A DNA stretch of 22,227 nt from DASQFQ01 sp963722815 (GTDB lineage: Bacteria; Actinomycetota; Thermoleophilia; Solirubrobacterales; Solirubrobacteraceae): positions 1 to 22,227 of the forward strand of contig CAVROM010000015.1 in NCBI GenBank assembly GCA_963722815.1, written 5' to 3'. Position numbers and translations under genes: made by a program. Positions within the stretch are counted from its first letter, which is position 1; each line of letters opens with the position of its first letter. Positions 19,851-22,227 of the stretch are shown piece by piece. The notes below the pieces were generated by a model. That model was not told where the DNA came from. It ran no database searches and saw only the letters and a program-made list of their open reading frames with translations.

Positions 19851-19856
19851 ATTATC
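19851..19856 (-). promoter_or_regulatory. -10 box of the GNAT gene
   Basis: GATAAT, five of six bases of the TATAAT consensus, ends 6 nt before the chosen GTG at 19842-19844. It supports that start and a leaderless message. No good -35 box is seen at 16-18 nt. Confidence 0.5.
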
Positions 19857-19893
19857 GCCGCGGCGCGCGGTGCCGATCGGCGACGATGTGGTC

Positions 19894-20277
19894 ATGGCCC
19901 TGCCGGTGCGCCTCGACCACTGCGTTATCCACGTCTCCGACTGGGAGGTGTCGAACGCGTTCTACCGCGACGTCGTCGGCGCCGAGCTCGTCGAGAGCGA
20001 CGGCCGCACGGCCTACCGCTTCGGCGCCCAGCAGCTCAACCTGCACGGGCCCGGCCTGTCGCCCGAGCCGGTGGCGCGGCTGCCCGTGCAGGCGGGCAAC
20101 AGCGACCTCTGCTTCGCGTCGGACGGGCCGATCGAGGCCGCCGTGGCGCATCTCGAGGCGTGCGGCGTCGCGATCGAGCTCGGCCCCGTCTCACGCGCCG
20201 GCGCGGGCGGGACGGGGCGGAGCGTCTACTTCCGCGACCCCGACGGGAGCCTGCTCGAGTTCATCGCCTACGGCTAG
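19894..20277 (+). CDS. VOC family protein, 'virulence protein' (STM3117-like) subgroup
   Basis: This 127-aa vicinal-oxygen-chelate protein resembles the group often annotated as VOC family virulence protein. It shows RLDHCVIHVSDWEVSNAFYRDVVGAELV at the N-terminus, QQLNLHGPG in the middle, then GNSDLCF, and RSVYFRDPDGSLLEFIAYG at the end. H9, H51 and E122 are likely metal ligands by position. The subgroup's reaction is not established. The ATG at 19894 is the conserved start; an in-frame GTG at 19888 is possible. It is divergent from the GNAT gene and convergent with the DHA2 exporter gene, with a hairpin terminator between. Confidence 0.9.
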   Translation: MALPVRLDHCVIHVSDWEVSNAFYRDVVGAELVESDGRTAYRFGAQQLNLHGPGLSPEPVARLPVQAGNSDLCFASDGPIEAAVAHLEACGVAIELGPVSRAGAGGTGRSVYFRDPDGSLLEFIAYG

Positions 20278-20321
20278 GCGCCAAGCCAGGCAGCTCGCTG
20301 CCTAGCGGGGGGCTAGGCGCC
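20272..20321. repeat. 11-bp direct repeat flanking the terminator hairpin
   Basis: GGCTAGGCGCC occurs at 20272-20282 and 20311-20321. The first copy holds the TAG stop of the VOC gene (plus strand) and the second holds the TAG stop of the exporter gene (minus strand), so the two convergent stops are built from the same 11-mer on either side of the hairpin. Confidence 0.55.
20288..20303. terminator. hairpin terminator between convergent VOC and exporter genes
   Basis: AGGCAG (20288-20293) and CTGCCT (20298-20303) make a 6-bp perfect stem with a CTCG loop in the 35-bp gap between two convergent stop codons. It can serve both strands. There is no U-tract. Confidence 0.5.
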
Positions 20322-21797
20322 CTCGAAGGCCGGCTCGCGCGCCGACGCGCGCGCCTGCTCCCGGACCGGGGGATCCGACCGCAGCACGAACGTGGCGAGC
20401 AGGATCGCGGCGCCGACGAGCCCGGCGGCGACGAGGAACGCGAGCTGGTAGCCGCCGGTCGCCGCTTGCGCGACCGAGTCGCCCTGTGAGCGCAGCGTCT
20501 CGGTGTGGTCGCTCGCGAGCGTAGCGAGGACGGCGAGGCCGAAGGCGCCCCCGACCTGCATGCTCGTGTTGACCACGCCGGAGGCCAGGCCGGCGTCGTG
20601 CGGCAGCACGCCGGACATCGAGATCGTCGTCAGCGCGGGGAACACGAGCCCGGCGCCGGCTCCGAGCAGGACCACGACGGGCAGCACGTCGGTGACGTAG
20701 TCGCCGTCCACAGGCGCGCGGGAGAAGTAGGCCAGCGCCACCGCCACCAGGACGAGCCCGGGGAGCAGCGTCGCGCGCGGCCCGAAGCGCAGGTTCAGCC
20801 GCGCCGAGACGCCGAGCGACATCACGCCGATGAGCGTCGAGACGGGCAGGAAGGCGAGCCCGGTCTCGATCGCGTCGAAGCCGAGGATCCGCTGCAGGTA
20901 GAGGACGCCGAGGAAGAACATCCCGAACATCCCGGCCACCATCAGCACGATCGTCGCGCTCGCGCCCGAGAGGTTGCGAGAGCGGAACACGCGCAGGGGG
21001 ATCATCGGCGTCGCGGCGCGCGTCTCGCGCGTCAGGAACCCCGCCAGCAGCGCGATCGACGCGGCGCCGAACGCGAGCGTGTGGACCGACGTCCAGCCGT
21101 GCTCGCCGACCTTGAGCACCGTGTAGACGCCGAGCATGACCGACGCGGTCGCGAGCAGCGCGCCGAGGACGTCGGCGCCCTTGTCGAGGCCGAGGCCCTT
21201 GTCGTCCTCGACGTAGCGCAGCGCCAGCAGCGCCGTCACGACGCCGATCGGGACGTTGACGAAGAAGATCCAGTGCCAGCTGATCGCCTGGGTCAGCACG
21301 CCACCGGCCAGCAGGCCGATCGAGGCGCCGGCCGAGGCCACGAAGCTGTAGATGCCGATCGCCTTGGCCTGCTCCCGCGGCTCGGGGAACATCGTCACGA
21401 TCATGCCGAGGATCACGGCGGAGGTCAGCGCGCCGCCGATCCCCTGGATGAAGCGCGCGGCGACCAGGAGCCCTTGGCTCGAGGCGAAGCCGCAGGCCAG
21501 CGACGCGGCGGTGAAGACAGCGAGGCCGAACAGGAAGACGCGCCGGCGCCCGATCAGGTCGCCGAGCCGCCCCGACAGCAGCAGCAGGCCGCCGAAGGCG
21601 ATCAGGTAGCCGTTGACGACCCACGCGAGGGTCGACTGCGTGAAGCCGAGGTCCGCCTGGATCGACGGCAGCGCCACATTCACGATCGTGGAGTCGAGGA
21701 TGATCATCATGAAGCCGGCGCACAGCACGATCAGCGCCAGCCAGCGGGCGTCGGTCGTGGTGCTTTCAGCGGGGCGTGTCGTCTGCGAGTCGGTCAT
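20313..21797 (-). CDS. DHA2-type MFS multidrug exporter (EmrB/QacA family, 14 TM)
   Basis: This 494-aa exporter uses the proton gradient to pump out drugs or other toxic compounds. LDSTIVNVALP at 34-44 is the DHA2 signature of helix 1. SGRLGDLIGRRRVF at 75-88 is motif A. The glycine-rich helix ASAGASIGLLAGGVL corresponds to motif C, which marks exporters. Length and hydrophobic pattern fit 14 helices. The ATG at 21795-21797 has a Shine-Dalgarno sequence (AAGGA, 21803-21807) 5 nt upstream. It is divergent from an ArsR-like regulator with two operator-like palindromes between, so it is probably repressed until an inducing compound is present (inference). The substrate cannot be told. Confidence 0.93.
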   Translation of the reverse strand: MTDSQTTRPAESTTTDARWLALIVLCAGFMMIILDSTIVNVALPSIQADLGFTQSTLAWVVNGYLIAFGGLLLLSGRLGDLIGRRRVFLFGLAVFTAASLACGFASSQGLLVAARFIQGIGGALTSAVILGMIVTMFPEPREQAKAIGIYSFVASAGASIGLLAGGVLTQAISWHWIFFVNVPIGVVTALLALRYVEDDKGLGLDKGADVLGALLATASVMLGVYTVLKVGEHGWTSVHTLAFGAASIALLAGFLTRETRAATPMIPLRVFRSRNLSGASATIVLMVAGMFGMFFLGVLYLQRILGFDAIETGLAFLPVSTLIGVMSLGVSARLNLRFGPRATLLPGLVLVAVALAYFSRAPVDGDYVTDVLPVVVLLGAGAGLVFPALTTISMSGVLPHDAGLASGVVNTSMQVGGAFGLAVLATLASDHTETLRSQGDSVAQAATGGYQLAFLVAAGLVGAAILLATFVLRSDPPVREQARASAREPAFEGA

Positions 21798-21809
21798 ACC
21801 GGTCCTTCG

Positions 21810-21837
21810 TTGTACGATGTTCGTCGTACGCTAGCAA
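21810..21837 (+). promoter_or_regulatory. possible promoter of the ArsR-like regulator gene
   Basis: TTGTAC (21810-21815) and TAGCAA (21832-21837) are 16 nt apart on the plus strand. The -35 lies in the degenerate operator and the -10 lies between the two operators, which would make the regulator repress itself. Confidence 0.35.
21811..21830. promoter_or_regulatory. operator half of a twin site (degenerate copy)
   Basis: The 20-mer TGTACGATGTTCGTCGTACG matches the perfect palindrome at 21839-21858 in 17 of 20 positions and keeps the inverted GTACGA/TCGTAC arms. It is the copy nearer the exporter start codon. Binding here would block exporter transcription and overlap the probable regulator -35 box. 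Confidence 0.7.
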
Positions 21838-21838
21838 A

Positions 21839-21858
21839 TGTACGACGATCGTCGTACA
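21839..21858. promoter_or_regulatory. 20-bp perfect palindromic operator
   Basis: TGTACGACGA is followed directly by its exact reverse complement, giving a 20-bp perfect palindrome 21 bp upstream of the regulator's ATG. With the similar site at 21811-21830 the centre-to-centre distance is 28 bp, between two and three helical turns. It is most simply a binding site for the dimeric regulator encoded next to it. Confidence 0.75.
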
Positions 21859-21879
21859 AGACTCCGAAGAACAGGCGAA

Positions 21880-22221
21880 ATGCCGAACCCCGAAACGATC
21901 GCTCACCCCAGCCGCGACGAGATCGAGCTCGCGGCCGTCCTCCACGCCCTCAGTGATCCCGTCCGCCTCCTGATGGTCCGCGGGCTGGCCGGCGAGCTCG
22001 AGGGCCGCAGCTGCGGCAGCTTCAACGTGCCGGTGACGAAGTCCACCTGCACGCACCACTTCAAGATCCTGCGCGAGGCCGGCGTCATCCGGCAGCGCCA
22101 GGAGGGCACCAAGCGCGTCAACACGCTGCGCGAGGACGACCTCGAGGCCCGCTTCCCGGGCCTGCTCGCGACGATCCTCCAGGCCGCCGGGGATCAGCCG
22201 CTCGTGGGCGCGACGGCCTAA
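21880..22221 (+). CDS. ArsR-like winged-helix repressor
   Basis: This 113-aa winged-helix regulator has the ArsR family layout. LAAVLHALSDPVRLLMVRGLA at about 17-37 is the first helical part. VPVTKSTCTHHFKILREAGVIRQRQEGTKRVNTL at about 50-83 is the helix-turn-helix and wing. C45 (SCGSF) lies where I recall a conserved Cys in this subgroup and C57 lies in the recognition helix, but the ELCVCDL metal-binding motif of classic metal sensors is absent, so it probably senses something other than arsenic. The ATG at 21880 is chosen over an in-frame ATG at 21838, because the longer form would place the operator inside the coding region and add an atypical Arg-rich stretch. It is divergent from the DHA2 exporter it probably controls. 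The window ends 6 bp after its stop. Confidence 0.9.
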   Translation: MPNPETIAHPSRDEIELAAVLHALSDPVRLLMVRGLAGELEGRSCGSFNVPVTKSTCTHHFKILREAGVIRQRQEGTKRVNTLREDDLEARFPGLLATILQAAGDQPLVGATA

Positions 22222-22227
22222 GCTACC

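Noticed and set aside
21838..21879. An N-terminal extension of the ArsR-like regulator from the ATG at 21838
   Set aside because: It would translate the operator palindrome into an Arg-rich stretch with no family match; the ATG at 21880 gives the conserved start.

Overview
The window is about 22 kb of very GC-rich DNA (roughly 70% by eye) with short intergenic gaps, GTG starts and many 1-8 nt gene overlaps. Several start codons lie 6-7 nt after a TANNNT-like -10 box, as in leaderless actinobacterial genes. Together with a WS/DGAT acyltransferase, a single-chain acetyl-CoA carboxylase-like protein and a liv-type ABC operon, this suggests an actinobacterium, most likely Thermoleophilia (Solirubrobacterales/Conexibacter-like). 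The placement is inference from gene style, not from a marker gene. No rRNA, tRNA, CRISPR array, transposase or phage gene was seen.

Layout. (1) 1-7971, acyl-lipid block: an alpha/beta hydrolase and a WS/DGAT acyltransferase (minus strand, 4-nt overlap) are divergent from a 1801-codon fused biotin-dependent carboxylase (BC - BT-like - BCCP - central region - two-part CT). Carboxylase, acyltransferase and hydrolase could supply malonyl-CoA, make neutral lipid and hydrolyse esters. (2) 7934-9729, minus strand: a broken alpha/beta hydrolase, an FlK-like hotdog thioesterase, a DNA-binding-only AraC regulator and a VOC protein. (3) 9781-11919: a secreted CocE/NonD (S15-like) serine hydrolase. (4) 11986-17756, minus strand: a complete branched-chain amino-acid-type ABC operon livK-livH-livM-livG-livF with an MFS permease coupled to its end. 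(5) 17865-20277, small genes: a two-domain NTF2-like protein, a P-loop kinase-like gene cut by an in-frame TAG, a 63-aa membrane protein, a GNAT acetyltransferase and a VOC protein of the 'virulence protein' type. (6) 20313-22221: a DHA2-type drug exporter divergent from an ArsR-like repressor, with two matching palindromic operators between them.

The points most worth checking are the eukaryote-like domain order of the carboxylase, the two disrupted genes (one has lost its nucleophile elbow and has compensating frameshifts, the other has a single TAG), the twin operator, and the recurrent -10/start-codon spacing. I found no clearly new multi-gene system such as a defence island or new mobile element; most of the window is ordinary chromosomal content.
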